The translations under genes were made by a program, and so were the position numbers. A DNA stretch of 64,000 nucleotides from NIOZ-UU13 sp035528395 (GTDB lineage: Bacteria > Planctomycetota > Phycisphaerae > Sedimentisphaerales > Anaerobacaceae), in contig DATKYR010000167.1 in the NCBI GenBank assembly GCA_035528395.1, positions 19,450 through 83,449 of the forward strand, written 5' to 3'. How positions within the stretch are numbered: the first letter of the stretch is position 1; every line of letters starts with the position of its first letter. Shown piece by piece: positions 1-8,687 of the stretch. Below the pieces are notes generated by a model. It did no database searches. It had not been told where the DNA came from and worked only from the letters and a program-made list of their open reading frames with translations.

Positions 1-1344
1 GAGCTGGTCTACGGAACTCGATTAGAAAAGATCGACAAGTTTTTACGCGGCAGCAAACTTGATCCTGATTCTGAAGTGGAAATCCCAGAAATTGAAAAAA
101 GTATCCACGAGCTTGAAGAAAAGATCAAGAATCGTAGATCTGACCCTAATGAAGAGACGTCTGACTTTGAACGGTCGTTTGATAAGCATCATCTGTTTAT
201 AGAACAACTTGAGTTACAGTTCCTTAAAAAATCACGTGAACATTATGAGATGATGCGTGGTATTGACCCTGATAAGAAGATCAGAGAATATCTGAGAAAG
301 TGTGGTAAAGCGATCGGTGTTGCACAGGCCGCTTCTGAAATATCCGAATGTGATTGGGGAATCTGGTATTCTCAGGGATTTAGTTACCTCTTACCACAAC
401 TGGTAGAGATAAGAAATTTTGTGCTCATCCTTCGTGTAGATGCTTTGCTTCTTGCTGCAGATGAAGATTATCGGGCAGCGTTTGAACGTTGTCTGATGAT
501 GCGCCGATTCGCCCGCCACGTAGGTGACGACGCAATCCTTCTCTATTCGAGTTCGATAACTGTTGATAGGAATGCCTTAAGCTGTATTCAGCATCTTTTA
601 GGATATGTGAAACCGGATATAGAGACTCTAACTTGGTTGAAGAATCAACTTTCTATTGAAAGTGGAGCATCAACGTCACCTGCCAGAGCTTCGAAGCTGG
701 ATTTCGAAATTGCTGTCCAAAGCTTACGCATGAATGCGGATATCCTTGAGAATACCCGACAAGCTATGCTTAAGAAAGAACAAATCAAAGCTTTAGCAAG
801 AGAGCGTCTTGCACAAAACACCGGGAATGTAAAAGAGGTTCAAAGTCTGACTGACGAGGAGCTGATTTCTCTTGCTCGGAAGCCGTATGACGATTTCTTA
901 AATTCTGCTCTCCAGGTAATGGAAAGTGGAATGCCGTATGAAAAGAAATACGCGGAAATCAAGCGTCTTACAGACGAGCTGGAGAAAGAGTTCGGAGGCG
1001 ATACTGCTGCTAAAATAATGTTGTTGGCCCACCCGGAAAAGATGCTGACGCTCTCCATAGTAATGGCCTGCGCGGATCAAGTGCTAAAATTGTACAACGT
1101 TCATGTTCGGCACACAACTCACCTAAACGCCCTTAAGGCTGCTGTGGAAATTTACCTTGTAAGGGCAAAGACTGGAAAATTACCCGAGAAGCTCCCGGAT
1201 CATCTACCAAAGGACCCTTACGCTGGCCGGGATTTTGGATATGAAATAACGGATGAGGGCTTTGCCCTCCGCTGCCAGGGCGAGGAATTCCAAAAAGGAC
1301 GTATGAGGCAAATGCTCGAATTCAAGGTTAAAAGCAGGGACTAA
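1..1344 (+). CDS. Hypothetical protein, 5' end cut by window edge
   Basis: The reading frame is open from base 1 through the GTG at 76, so the true start probably lies outside the window and at least 447 codons are present. I do not recognise a family. The N-terminal third is charged and probably coiled-coil (EIEKSIHELEEKIK). The middle is helical. The last 60 residues (ALKAAVEIYLVRAKTGKLPEKLP...DPYAGRDFGYE) resemble the C-terminal 'KLPE-L...DPF.G..F.Y' segment seen in many planctomycete proteins of unknown function; that comparison is from memory. It is followed after 7 bases by a second unknown gene on the same strand, probably the same operon. Confidence 0.7.
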   Translation, partial: ELVYGTRLEKIDKFLRGSKLDPDSEVEIPEIEKSIHELEEKIKNRRSDPNEETSDFERSFDKHHLFIEQLELQFLKKSREHYEMMRGIDPDKKIREYLRKCGKAIGVAQAASEISECDWGIWYSQGFSYLLPQLVEIRNFVLILRVDALLLAADEDYRAAFERCLMMRRFARHVGDDAILLYSSSITVDRNALSCIQHLLGYVKPDIETLTWLKNQLSIESGASTSPARASKLDFEIAVQSLRMNADILENTRQAMLKKEQIKALARERLAQNTGNVKEVQSLTDEELISLARKPYDDFLNSALQVMESGMPYEKKYAEIKRLTDELEKEFGGDTAAKIMLLAHPEKMLTLSIVMACADQVLKLYNVHVRHTTHLNALKAAVEIYLVRAKTGKLPEKLPDHLPKDPYAGRDFGYEITDEGFALRCQGEEFQKGRMRQMLEFKVKSRD

Positions 1345-1351
1345 AAAAAAT

Positions 1352-1930
1352 ATGAATGAGCAAAAGAATATAGCTCTTGGAATCGCTATTTTAGTAGTAA
1401 TCGTTGCCCTCTTGGTTGGTATCCTTGTTCTGCCACAGCGTGGGCCTTTTTCTCGAACTTTCAATATAAACCAGTCACAGCAGCGTCGGGTACTACTATT
1501 ATACCACACCGACCATCAGGCTCTGTTGAAGGCCGGCAGGCAAGTCTTGAGCCAGGGTCCCAAAGACCCTATGAATTATCGATACTATGGGCCTCAGCAT
1601 ATCGAAGGCTTTCCGGTTCCAATGGGAGTTCGTATCCCTAAAGTCATCCGGAAACTCAGACCACATGCCAGCCTCATAAGTCGCAACGGCTATGTAGTCC
1701 TGCAAATGCAGGGAGGCATGACAGATTTCGGGGTGAGAATCTACCCGGAAGGCTTCAAAGGCTATCGCTATTATTTCACTTCAGGTAACAGAGAGCTTCT
1801 TCCCGGCCTCGAGTATTACGATTATAAATACAATCGTATTCCGGAGTATGATAAGATAATTGACGAGATTATAAAAAATGGCAAATGGGAAGAACCCAAC
1901 CAAACAGACCTCGGCCAAAACGCAAACTAA
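1352..1930 (+). CDS. Hypothetical membrane-anchored protein
   Basis: The 192-residue protein has one clear hydrophobic segment at about residues 8-28 (IALGIAILVVIVALLVGILVL) and then a soluble, probably extracytoplasmic domain rich in Tyr, Pro and Arg. I do not recognise the domain. It begins 7 bases after the preceding gene, so the two are probably cotranscribed and may act together at the membrane. The ATG at 1352 has an A-rich leader with no clear Shine-Dalgarno. Confidence 0.65.
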   Translation: MNEQKNIALGIAILVVIVALLVGILVLPQRGPFSRTFNINQSQQRRVLLLYHTDHQALLKAGRQVLSQGPKDPMNYRYYGPQHIEGFPVPMGVRIPKVIRKLRPHASLISRNGYVVLQMQGGMTDFGVRIYPEGFKGYRYYFTSGNRELLPGLEYYDYKYNRIPEYDKIIDEIIKNGKWEEPNQTDLGQNAN

Positions 1931-1994
1931 CAGAATTTGTAGCGAGGGGTGGCAGCCACTGAGCGAACGCAGTGAGCGAAGTGGATGATAATTC

Positions 1995-2060
1995 TCCGAA
2001 CATCCAGAATCCAGCATCCAACTTTAGTTCACTTTAGCTCACTCCTCACTAACGAGAATC
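1995..2060. repeat. Heptad-period repeat tract
   Basis: Words of 7 bp repeat with small changes (catccag, aatccag, catccaa), then ctcactc/ctcacta-like words. It follows a short dyad (CACTG/CAGTG, about 1957-1974). It belongs to the window-wide heptad family and has no coding potential. Confidence 0.55.
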
Positions 2061-2101
2061 CAGCATACAGTGCCGAGTCTCGGAGATTTAAATTTTTTCT
2101 G

Positions 2102-2130
2102 TTGAGTATTGTTTGAAAATATGTTATAAT
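2102..2130 (+). promoter_or_regulatory. Sigma-70-type promoter without an obvious gene
   Basis: A -35 box TTGAGT (2102-2107) and a perfect -10 box TATAAT (2125-2130) are separated by exactly 17 bp. A 7-bp perfect hairpin (TGTTAGC 2138-2144, GCTAACA 2151-2157, 6-nt loop) lies just downstream at the expected transcript start. No credible ORF follows before dnaK, so the transcript may be non-coding or the promoter a remnant. Confidence 0.5.
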
Positions 2131-2240
2131 ACGCAAATGTTAGCGGATAGGCTAACACAAACCGCCAGTAGGCGAATAAAAACAGCATATCTGTAAGCCA
2201 CAGCGTGGCACGGCCTTCAGGGCCAGCAGGCCCAGTCAGT

Positions 2241-2300
2241 TAACCAATGAACCATGAATTAATTACCATGAACTATGAACAACGTACCACGAAATACTCA
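2241..2300. repeat. Heptad-period repeat tract
   Basis: Successive 7-bp words accatga, attaatt, accatga, actatga, acaacgt, accacga, aatactc, aatacgc can be read here. This is a member of the heptad family. An ORF through it reads as repeat-derived sequence and is not called. Confidence 0.6.
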
Positions 2301-2392
2301 ATACGCTTAACGCAACCGAAACGAGCTGCGCAACCGTCCAACGAAATACAATCTACGAATTATTACGTACGAAATTATAAGCGAATTATGCA

Positions 2393-2735
2393 AAACAAAC
2401 CCAATCTTGTCCGCCGTAGGCGGATTGCAAATGAACGTAAATATCTATTACACAAAGGTATATAAAAATGAAACCGCCTTCAGGCGGGGAAAAAACAAAC
2501 CCAATTCAAAGCCAATCAAACCCAATTTCCGAAAAGCCCAAATGAATGTAAACTCACTTATAACAAAGGGTTACAGAAAAAAAGATGATTTCGCAGTCCA
2601 AAAAAACAAACCCAATTCAAACCCAATTTCTTCAAAGCCAAAAATGAACGCAAACGTATATGTTATAGAGGATTATGAAAATGAAACCGCCTTCCGGCCC
2701 AAAAAAACAAACCCAATTCAAACCCAATGTCTAAA
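2393..2735. repeat. Array of ~100-bp units built on AAACAAACCCAATTC
   Basis: At least four imperfect units start near 2393, 2495, 2605 and 2702. Each opens with an AAACAAACCCAAT(TC) block. The first three also carry AATGAACGTAAA-like sequence, and two of them GAAAATGAAACCGCCTTC-like sequence. Spacing is roughly 100-110 bp. ORFs crossing it encode only the repeat, so I treat it as an interspersed repeat array, not a gene. The remaining bases up to about 2900 hold no gene I can support. Confidence 0.7.
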
Positions 2736-2905
2736 CAGCTCGTAGGGGCCAAGCCGAGGTGGCCCGAATCTGCCAAAATGGCACAAAGAGTTGCCAATCG
2801 AGGAGTTATTACGGTGCAGGCGGAAAGCATAAAAAAGCCCTTGAAATAACCTAACTTACTTAAAATCAAGATGTTAAGTTGCTCGCACCGGCCTGTTCCC
2901 GCAAC

Positions 2906-2921
2906 TGGCACGCCTTTTGCA
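2906..2921 (+). promoter_or_regulatory. Sigma-54 (-24/-12) promoter for dnaK
   Basis: TGGCACG (2906-2912), four bases, then TTGCA (2917-2921) matches the sigma-54 consensus TGGCACG-N4-TTGCW at every fixed position, with the required 10 bp between GG and GC. The predicted start near 2932 gives a leader of about 35 nt to the dnaK ATG. A GTTGC/GCAAC dyad (about 2876-2905) lies just upstream. No CIRCE element (TTAGCACTC-N9-GAGTGCTAA) was seen. Confidence 0.75.
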
Positions 2922-2966
2922 CATCTGGAGTTTGTGAGATGAATTTATAGCGAAAGGAATATAACT

Positions 2967-4910
2967 ATGGCTAAAATCATTGGAATAGACTTAGGAACAA
3001 CAAACTCAGTAGTAGCCGTGATGGAAGGCTCAGCGCCGAAGGTCCTGATTAACTCTTCCGGCTCCCGGCTGACCCCTTCTGTGGTCGGCTTTACCGACAA
3101 GGGCGAAAGGCTCGTCGGACAGATCGCTCGCCATCAGCAGGTTACAAACCCCGAAAACACGGTGTTTTCAATCAAGCGTTTTATGGGCCGACGCCACAAT
3201 GAAGTCTCATCCGAAGAAAAAATTGTCCCTTATAAAATCACCGGCGCCGCCGATGAGCTGGTCAAGGTCGATGTCCGTGGCAAACAATACACACCGCCTG
3301 AGATTTCAGCGATGATTCTGCAGGACCTGAAAAAGACCGCCGAGGATTATCTCGGCGAAAAAGTTACCAATGCCGTCATTACCGTCCCGGCATACTTTAA
3401 CGATTCCCAGCGTCAGGCAACCAAAGACGCCGGCAAAATCGCAGGACTCGAGGTCGAGCGGATAATCAATGAGCCGACCGCCGCCGCGCTTGCCTACGGG
3501 CTTGAAAAAAAGAAGAATGAAAAAGTCGCTATCTTCGACTTTGGCGGCGGAACATTCGATGTTTCGATTCTTGATATTGGCGATAATGTCTTTGAAGTCC
3601 TCAGCACCAACGGTGACACGCACCTTGGTGGTGACGATTTGGACGCGGTCTTGATAAACTACCTGGCGGATGAATTCAAAAAGACCGAGGGAATCGACCT
3701 GCGAGGTGACCCGATGGCTCACCAGCGACTCAAAGAAGCCGCTGAAAAAGCGAAGTGCGAATTGAGCTCTCAGCTTGAAAGCACGGTTAATTTACCATTT
3801 ATCACCGCCGATACCTCAGGGCCGAAGCATTTGCAAATCACCATCACCAGGAGCAAGTTTGAATCGCTCGCAGAACCGATTTTCGAACGGCTCAAAGACC
3901 CGTGCCACAAGGCCCTAAAAGATGCAAAGCTGAACCCCGGCGATGTCGCGGAGACATTGCTTGTCGGCGGCTCAACAAGAATCCCAAAGGTTCAGGAAAT
4001 CGTTAAGGACATCTTCGCCAAAGAGCCGAACAAGAGCATCAATCCGGACGAAGTCGTTGCAGTGGGTGCCGCCATTCAGGGTGCCGTCCTGGCTGGTGAC
4101 GCAGGTGTAAAGGATATTCTGCTTTTAGATGTAACGCCGCTTTCGTTAGGTGTTGAGACCCTGGGTGGAGTTATGACAAGATTGATTGAAAGAAACACTA
4201 CAATCCCGAACAGCAAGAAAGAGATTTTCTCAACCGCCGCTGACAGTCAGACCACCGTTGACATCCACGTTCTCCAGGGCGAGAGGGGATTTGCAAGGGA
4301 CAACCGTACGCTCGGCAGATTCCAGCTTGCCGATATTCCGCCGGCACCCCGGGGCATCCCGCAGATTGAAGTTGCTTTTGATATTGACGCCAACGGCATT
4401 CTGAATGTCTCTGCAAAGGACCTCGGCACCGGTAAGCAGCAGTCCATCGAGATTAAGTCCAGCTCAGGTCTTAGCGACCAGGAAGTTGAGAAGATGGCAA
4501 AAGATTCAGAGATCCACGCAGAGGAAGATAAGAAGAAAAGAGAGGTCGTTGACCTGAAAAACCAGGCTGACCAGTTGATTTATTCAACGGAAAAAACGCT
4601 CAAAGAGCACGGCGAGAAGGTCTCCGCCGATGTCCGCGGCAATATCGAAAATGCAGCCAACAACCTCAGGGAAGTTGTAAAAGGCGAAGACGCCGATGCG
4701 ATAAGGAAAGCCATTGAAAACCTCGGCAACACCAGCCAGGAATTGGGCAAGGTGCTTTACGAAGAGGCCGCAAAGAAGCAGTCGGCTTCAGCCCGGCCCC
4801 ATCCCGACCAGGCTTCTCAAGCACCACCTCCGCCGCCGGAAGGTGAGGTTAAAAGAAAAAAGCCGGATGATGATGTAATCGACGCTGAATTCGAAGCCAA
4901 AGATGAATAG
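2967..4910 (+). CDS. dnaK: Chaperone protein DnaK (Hsp70)
   Basis: This is the ATP-dependent cytoplasmic folding chaperone, working with DnaJ and GrpE; neither is nearby. The 647 residues match the family length. The nucleotide-binding domain (about 1-380) has GIDLGTTNS, INEPTAAALAYG, FDFGGGTFDVSIL and LVGGSTRIPKVQ. The linker/substrate domain begins at LLLDVTPLSLGVE, then the helical lid, a Pro-rich stretch and a DDDVIDAEFE-type acidic tail. The ATG is preceded by AAGGA (2954-2958). It is monocistronic, behind a sigma-54-like promoter and followed by a terminator hairpin. Confidence 0.98.
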   Translation: MAKIIGIDLGTTNSVVAVMEGSAPKVLINSSGSRLTPSVVGFTDKGERLVGQIARHQQVTNPENTVFSIKRFMGRRHNEVSSEEKIVPYKITGAADELVKVDVRGKQYTPPEISAMILQDLKKTAEDYLGEKVTNAVITVPAYFNDSQRQATKDAGKIAGLEVERIINEPTAAALAYGLEKKKNEKVAIFDFGGGTFDVSILDIGDNVFEVLSTNGDTHLGGDDLDAVLINYLADEFKKTEGIDLRGDPMAHQRLKEAAEKAKCELSSQLESTVNLPFITADTSGPKHLQITITRSKFESLAEPIFERLKDPCHKALKDAKLNPGDVAETLLVGGSTRIPKVQEIVKDIFAKEPNKSINPDEVVAVGAAIQGAVLAGDAGVKDILLLDVTPLSLGVETLGGVMTRLIERNTTIPNSKKEIFSTAADSQTTVDIHVLQGERGFARDNRTLGRFQLADIPPAPRGIPQIEVAFDIDANGILNVSAKDLGTGKQQSIEIKSSSGLSDQEVEKMAKDSEIHAEEDKKKREVVDLKNQADQLIYSTEKTLKEHGEKVSADVRGNIENAANNLREVVKGEDADAIRKAIENLGNTSQELGKVLYEEAAKKQSASARPHPDQASQAPPPPPEGEVKRKKPDDDVIDAEFEAKDE

Positions 4911-4984
4911 CGGCGGACTTCGCTAAAAAAGAATAAATTTTGACTCCTTATTGAACAGATTGTTGAAAACAGCGATTATGAAAA

Positions 4985-5027
4985 GCCGGAGCAAGACAGT
5001 TGAATAATGTCTTGCCCCCGCCGTTTT
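4985..5027 (+). terminator. Intrinsic terminator after dnaK
   Basis: A GCAAGACA / TGTCTTGC stem (4991-4998, 5009-5016) with partly pairing flanks (CCGGA / CCCCCG) is followed by GCCGTTTTTG. The rest of the 4911-5188 gap shows nothing else convincing. Confidence 0.6.
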
Positions 5028-5188
5028 TGTAGTAAAAAAGCAGCTTTTTGCCCCGGAGGCGGATTCCGCCATAGTAAGTACGGATAAAGCCTTGACAGTC
5101 TTGCCTGAATATATCAAACAAAGTTCCACGCTGTTCGTATAGTCCGCCAACAAAATCTAACAATGCCTTAAATCCGGGATGGCCGACC

Positions 5189-7051
5189 ATGAAACTAAGG
5201 AAGGAATTGAATCTCATTGATGTCTTCTGTATAGCCTCCGGCGCCATGATCAGTTCCGGGCTGTTCATTTTGCCGGGCATTGCTTACGCCAGGGCGGGAC
5301 CAGCCGTAATTCTTTGTTACCTGATGGCCGGACTGCTGTCGATACCCGGTATGCTAAGTATCGCCGAAATGACCACGGCCATGCCCCGAGCGGGTGGCGA
5401 TTGCTTTACCGTCGTCCGCAGCCTGGGGCCGGCCGCCGGCACCGTCGCCGGTCTGCTGAGCTGGTTCTCTCTGTCGATGAAAAGCGCTTTTGCCCTCATC
5501 GGCATTTCTATTTTCACCGCCCTGATTGTTGATGCCAATCTGCATTTGTTGTCTATTCTTTTCTGTGTTATCTTTCTTCTTATAAATATAGCCGGTATTA
5601 AACATGCAGGAAAAATGCAGGTCGGTCTCGTGATGGCCCTGCTTGTACTAATGCTCCTTTACATTATATTCGGACTGTCCAGGGTTCGCGTCGAGAATCT
5701 GGCGCCTTTCGCACCAAACGGGACTGCCTCGATATTTTTCACCACAGGTTTTGTGTTCGTTTCCTATGCGGGTCTGCTGAAAATTGCCAGCGTCGCCGAG
5801 GAGATAAGGAATCCTTCTCGCAATATACCTCTGGGAATGATTGTTTCGCTTATCGTAGTTAGCATTTTCTACAGTCTGATGGTGCTGGTCACGGCAGGCG
5901 TGCTTGAGCCCGAGGCTCTGAGCCATTCGCTGACACCCATTTCCGACGGGGCTGCGGTTTTTATGGGCCGCTTCGGCAAAATCGCATTGAGCTTCGCCGC
6001 AATCTTCGCTTTTCTTTCGACGGCAAACGCCGGAATTATGACCGCGGCGAGGTCTCTTGTCCCGTTGAGCAGGGACAATCTGCTGCCCCGGTTTTTCAGC
6101 ACAATCAACAAAAGATTCGGAACACCCCATAATGCGCTTATTGTGACGGGCCTGATTATCTCCATAGCACTTTTGTTGAGACTTGATATCCTGATTGAAG
6201 CCGCTTCGGTCGTCCTTATTCTGACCAACATTCTTTCGTGTCTTTCGGTAATTATCCTCAGAGAAAGCCGCCTGCAGAATTACCAGCCGAAGTTTCGCGC
6301 TCCTCTGTATCCCTGGATGCAGATTGCCGGTATAATCGGCTTCGGCCTTTTGATTTTCGAAATGGGCACCGAGGCCCTCCTGATTACTCTGGTACTTGTT
6401 GTCGGTGGATTGTTCGTTTACTGGTTCTACGGACGAATAAGAACCACCAGGCAGTACGCACTTTTGCATCTCATCGAAAGAATCACCGCTAAGGAGCTTA
6501 CGACACATTCGCTTGAGAGTGAGCTTAAAGAAATCATCAGAGAAAGGGATGAAATCATAAAAGACAGGTTCGATGACATCATCGAAAAAGGCTCTGTTCT
6601 TGATATCAGGCAGTCAACAAAGCTTGAAGACTTTTTCAAGCTGGTCGCCGATGCAATGTCACCGCGTCTCAACGTCCGGTCCGAAGAGCTGCTCAAGCTG
6701 CTCGTCGAAAGGGAAAAACAAAGCAGCACCGTACTCAGCCCGTACCTTGCTATACCGCATATAATCCTCGAGGGCCTGCACAAGTTTGATATACTCGTTG
6801 GCCGCTGCAGAGAGGGAATCTTCTTTTCTGAGAAAGAGCCGAGCGTCCATGCTGTTTTTGTGATTATGGGCTCCAAAGATGAACGCAACTTCCACCTTTA
6901 TTCACTTGCGGCCATTGCGCAGATAGTCTGCGACCCGCAATTTGAGAAAAAATGGGACGGTGCGAAAAATAAAGATGTCCTTCGTGACATCGTCCTGCTC
7001 GGCGAAAGAAGGCGACTGCCCCCGGTTCAAAACTCATCGCCTTTTACTTAG
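5189..7051 (+). CDS. APC-family amino-acid permease fused to a PTS EIIA-like domain
   Basis: Residues 1 to about 420 form an APC-superfamily transporter: it opens LNLIDVFCIASGAMISSGLFILPG, the usual first helix, and has about 12 hydrophobic segments. After a charged linker (ELKEIIRERDEIIKDR), residues about 470-610 look like a PTS EIIA type-2 (fructose/nitrogen) domain. The expected phospho-acceptor His is present in LAIPHIIL (about residue 523), in the position of the family motif IAIPH. This suggests uptake gated by phosphorylation or nucleotide/nitrogen status; that is inference. No PTS EI or HPr is nearby. The ATG has only a weak GGGATGG upstream. Confidence 0.85.
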   Translation: MKLRKELNLIDVFCIASGAMISSGLFILPGIAYARAGPAVILCYLMAGLLSIPGMLSIAEMTTAMPRAGGDCFTVVRSLGPAAGTVAGLLSWFSLSMKSAFALIGISIFTALIVDANLHLLSILFCVIFLLINIAGIKHAGKMQVGLVMALLVLMLLYIIFGLSRVRVENLAPFAPNGTASIFFTTGFVFVSYAGLLKIASVAEEIRNPSRNIPLGMIVSLIVVSIFYSLMVLVTAGVLEPEALSHSLTPISDGAAVFMGRFGKIALSFAAIFAFLSTANAGIMTAARSLVPLSRDNLLPRFFSTINKRFGTPHNALIVTGLIISIALLLRLDILIEAASVVLILTNILSCLSVIILRESRLQNYQPKFRAPLYPWMQIAGIIGFGLLIFEMGTEALLITLVLVVGGLFVYWFYGRIRTTRQYALLHLIERITAKELTTHSLESELKEIIRERDEIIKDRFDDIIEKGSVLDIRQSTKLEDFFKLVADAMSPRLNVRSEELLKLLVEREKQSSTVLSPYLAIPHIILEGLHKFDILVGRCREGIFFSEKEPSVHAVFVIMGSKDERNFHLYSLAAIAQIVCDPQFEKKWDGAKNKDVLRDIVLLGERRRLPPVQNSSPFT

Positions 7052-7105
7052 TGCCGGGCCTTCACAGCCATTAAGATAAAACCGGCTGTTGTCAGCCGGA
7101 GCCGG

Positions 7106-8647
7106 CTATTTACCTATACAGAAACGGCTGAATATCTGCTCCAATATCTGCTCATCGACGTGTCCGCCTGTGGCCGATTCGATACCGGAAATTGCCTGAT
7201 AAGCAGCTCGCAGCATCATTGCGGCAACCTCATCATTGCCGGCTCTCAGCTCACTGATGGATTCACTGACGTTCTCAATTGCCTCAGTGACAGCCTGTTT
7301 GTGACGGGCGGTAAGGGCAACGGAGCTTTGGGTGCCCTCGGAGAGTGGGGTAGGGCCTGATTTGGCCGTCGTAAAACCGGGTTCCAGCTCGATTATTTTT
7401 CTGTCAATCGTATTTCGCAACAGCTCTAAACCGGCGCCTGTTTCTGCAGAAGTTACTATAAGCTCGATGCCGAATATCTCTTTCAGCTCGGCAAGGCGAT
7501 TTGATAACACCGGTTCGGATACCAAGTCGCATTTTGTCGCGACCGGTATCAGTCCCACAGACCCAAGACTCCAGACCAAGGACCACAGACCAATCTCTTC
7601 GGTCCACAAACCAAGGTCTTGCGTCTTGCGTCTTGTGTCTTGGGTCTTGCGTCTTGTGTCTTGTGTCTTGGGTATTGGGTCTTTTGATATGTCAACGCAG
7701 AATACAACCACAGCGCTGTTTCGCAGCGCCTCAATAGCCGCCTGTTGTGCCAATTCGTCAAGGACATTCTCCGGCCGTCTCATCAGGCCCGCACAGTCGA
7801 ACAGCACACACTTACAATGCTCCAATACGCAAACAGCGGTCAGCACATCTCTGGTAGTTTTTCGCCTGTGCGAGACGATACTTCTTTCCTTGCCGAGCAG
7901 TTTATTGAGCAGACTGCTCTTTCCCGCATTGGGAGCACCGGCAATACCCACAGCCGGTAAATCTATTAGCGACTCGTACCTGATGCTTCCGGTGAGCAGC
8001 TGCTCGAGTTGTTCCTTTATGCCGAGAAGTCTTTCAATTACTTCGGCTCCGGTTTCCAGCTCGATATCTTCCCCGCTAAAATCCAGTCCCGCTTCGATTA
8101 GACTAAGACAATCCATCAACGCCGAGCGTACCTTTGCCGAGGTCTCGGATAACCGCCCGCTGAGAAGTTTCTCAGCGGCGGCTAATTGGAATGCGTTGGA
8201 GCTTACGATAATCTCGTTCACCGCCTCGGCCTGGGCCAAATCGATTTTGCCGTTTAGATACGCCCGCGCCGTGAATTCGCCAGGCCCGGCCATCCGAAGC
8301 CCTTTGCCTAATAATTTGCACATCAAGGCCTCAGTAACAGCAGGATTTGTATGCAGGTGAATCTCAGCTATATCATCGCCGGTATATGAATGAGGAGCAA
8401 AAAATAAATACAATTGCGCATCAACTTTTAGCTCGGCATCAACTCCACAGGTTCCGCCGATTATTAAAGATTTCACAGATTTATCTGCGTTAATCCGCCG
8501 GAATCTGTGTAATCTGTGGTTGGCGATTGGTGAGTTGAAAATCTGTTTACAGGTCTCGATTGTCTCCGGTCCGGTTATGCGGACAATTACCCTCTTATCT
8601 GAGGTCGGAGAGCTGACAGCTACGATAGTGTCATTTAGCTCATACAT
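7106..8647 (-). CDS. mnmE: tRNA modification GTPase MnmE (TrmE)
   Basis: With MnmG it forms cmnm5U34 in tRNAs. The N-terminal folate-binding domain starts MYELNDTIVAVSSP. The G domain has P-loop GAPNAGKSS, switch KTTRD, DCAGL and TKCD in the NKxD position. The C-terminus ends FCIGK, the essential CxGK motif. I start at the ATG at 8647, because this is where family similarity begins; an upstream TTG is possible. At 513 aa it is about 55 residues longer than usual, mostly from an in-frame heptad-repeat insert (KTQDTRRKTQDTRRKTQD...) between DxAG and TKCD. It lies next to yidC on the same strand, a conserved bacterial neighbourhood. Confidence 0.95.
   Translation of the reverse strand: MYELNDTIVAVSSPTSDKRVIVRITGPETIETCKQIFNSPIANHRLHRFRRINADKSVKSLIIGGTCGVDAELKVDAQLYLFFAPHSYTGDDIAEIHLHTNPAVTEALMCKLLGKGLRMAGPGEFTARAYLNGKIDLAQAEAVNEIIVSSNAFQLAAAEKLLSGRLSETSAKVRSALMDCLSLIEAGLDFSGEDIELETGAEVIERLLGIKEQLEQLLTGSIRYESLIDLPAVGIAGAPNAGKSSLLNKLLGKERSIVSHRRKTTRDVLTAVCVLEHCKCVLFDCAGLMRRPENVLDELAQQAAIEALRNSAVVVFCVDISKDPIPKTQDTRRKTQDTRRKTQDLGLWTEEIGLWSLVWSLGSVGLIPVATKCDLVSEPVLSNRLAELKEIFGIELIVTSAETGAGLELLRNTIDRKIIELEPGFTTAKSGPTPLSEGTQSSVALTARHKQAVTEAIENVSESISELRAGNDEVAAMMLRAAYQAISGIESATGGHVDEQILEQIFSRFCIGK
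7555..7685. repeat. Heptad repeat inserted in frame in mnmE
   Basis: On the + strand the words gtcttgc, gtcttgt, gtcttgg run in 7-bp register from about 7615 to 7685, and related words (agactcc, agaccaa, ggaccac, agaccaa) continue the register back to about 7560. Three units are 21 bp, so the protein shows a 7-residue period (KTQDTRR). The tract falls in a surface loop of the G domain and keeps the frame open. Confidence 0.85.
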
Positions 8648-8687
8648 CCGGTTTCCGTGTAATGCTAATCGAAGAATATAAAGAAAG

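Noticed and set aside
2131..2245. Riboswitch (cyclic-di-GMP or cobalamin-like) after the orphan promoter
   Set aside because: Some GC-rich blocks recall these classes but the conserved cores do not align.
2247..2745. Two short plus-strand ORFs with protein-like repeats (NKPNS...)
   Set aside because: They only translate the AAACAAACCCAATTC array and a heptad tract; no ribosome site or domain.
2777..2793. Second sigma-54 site (TGGCAC...TTGCC)
   Set aside because: Spacing between GG and GC is 11 bp instead of 10.
2700..2966. CIRCE/HrcA operator before dnaK
   Set aside because: No TTAGCACTC-N9-GAGTGCTAA-like sequence; the sigma-54 motif explains the promoter better.
4948..5280. 110-codon minus-strand ORF between dnaK and the permease
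   Set aside because: Overlaps the permease start, contains the terminator hairpin, no recognised motif.
5648..6508. 286-codon minus-strand ORF
   Set aside because: Antisense to the clear permease gene, no domain, Gln/Asn/Lys-rich composition typical of a shadow frame.
7332..8360. 342-codon plus-strand ORF
   Set aside because: Antisense to mnmE and Ser-rich, with no recognisable motif; part of it is only the heptad repeat.
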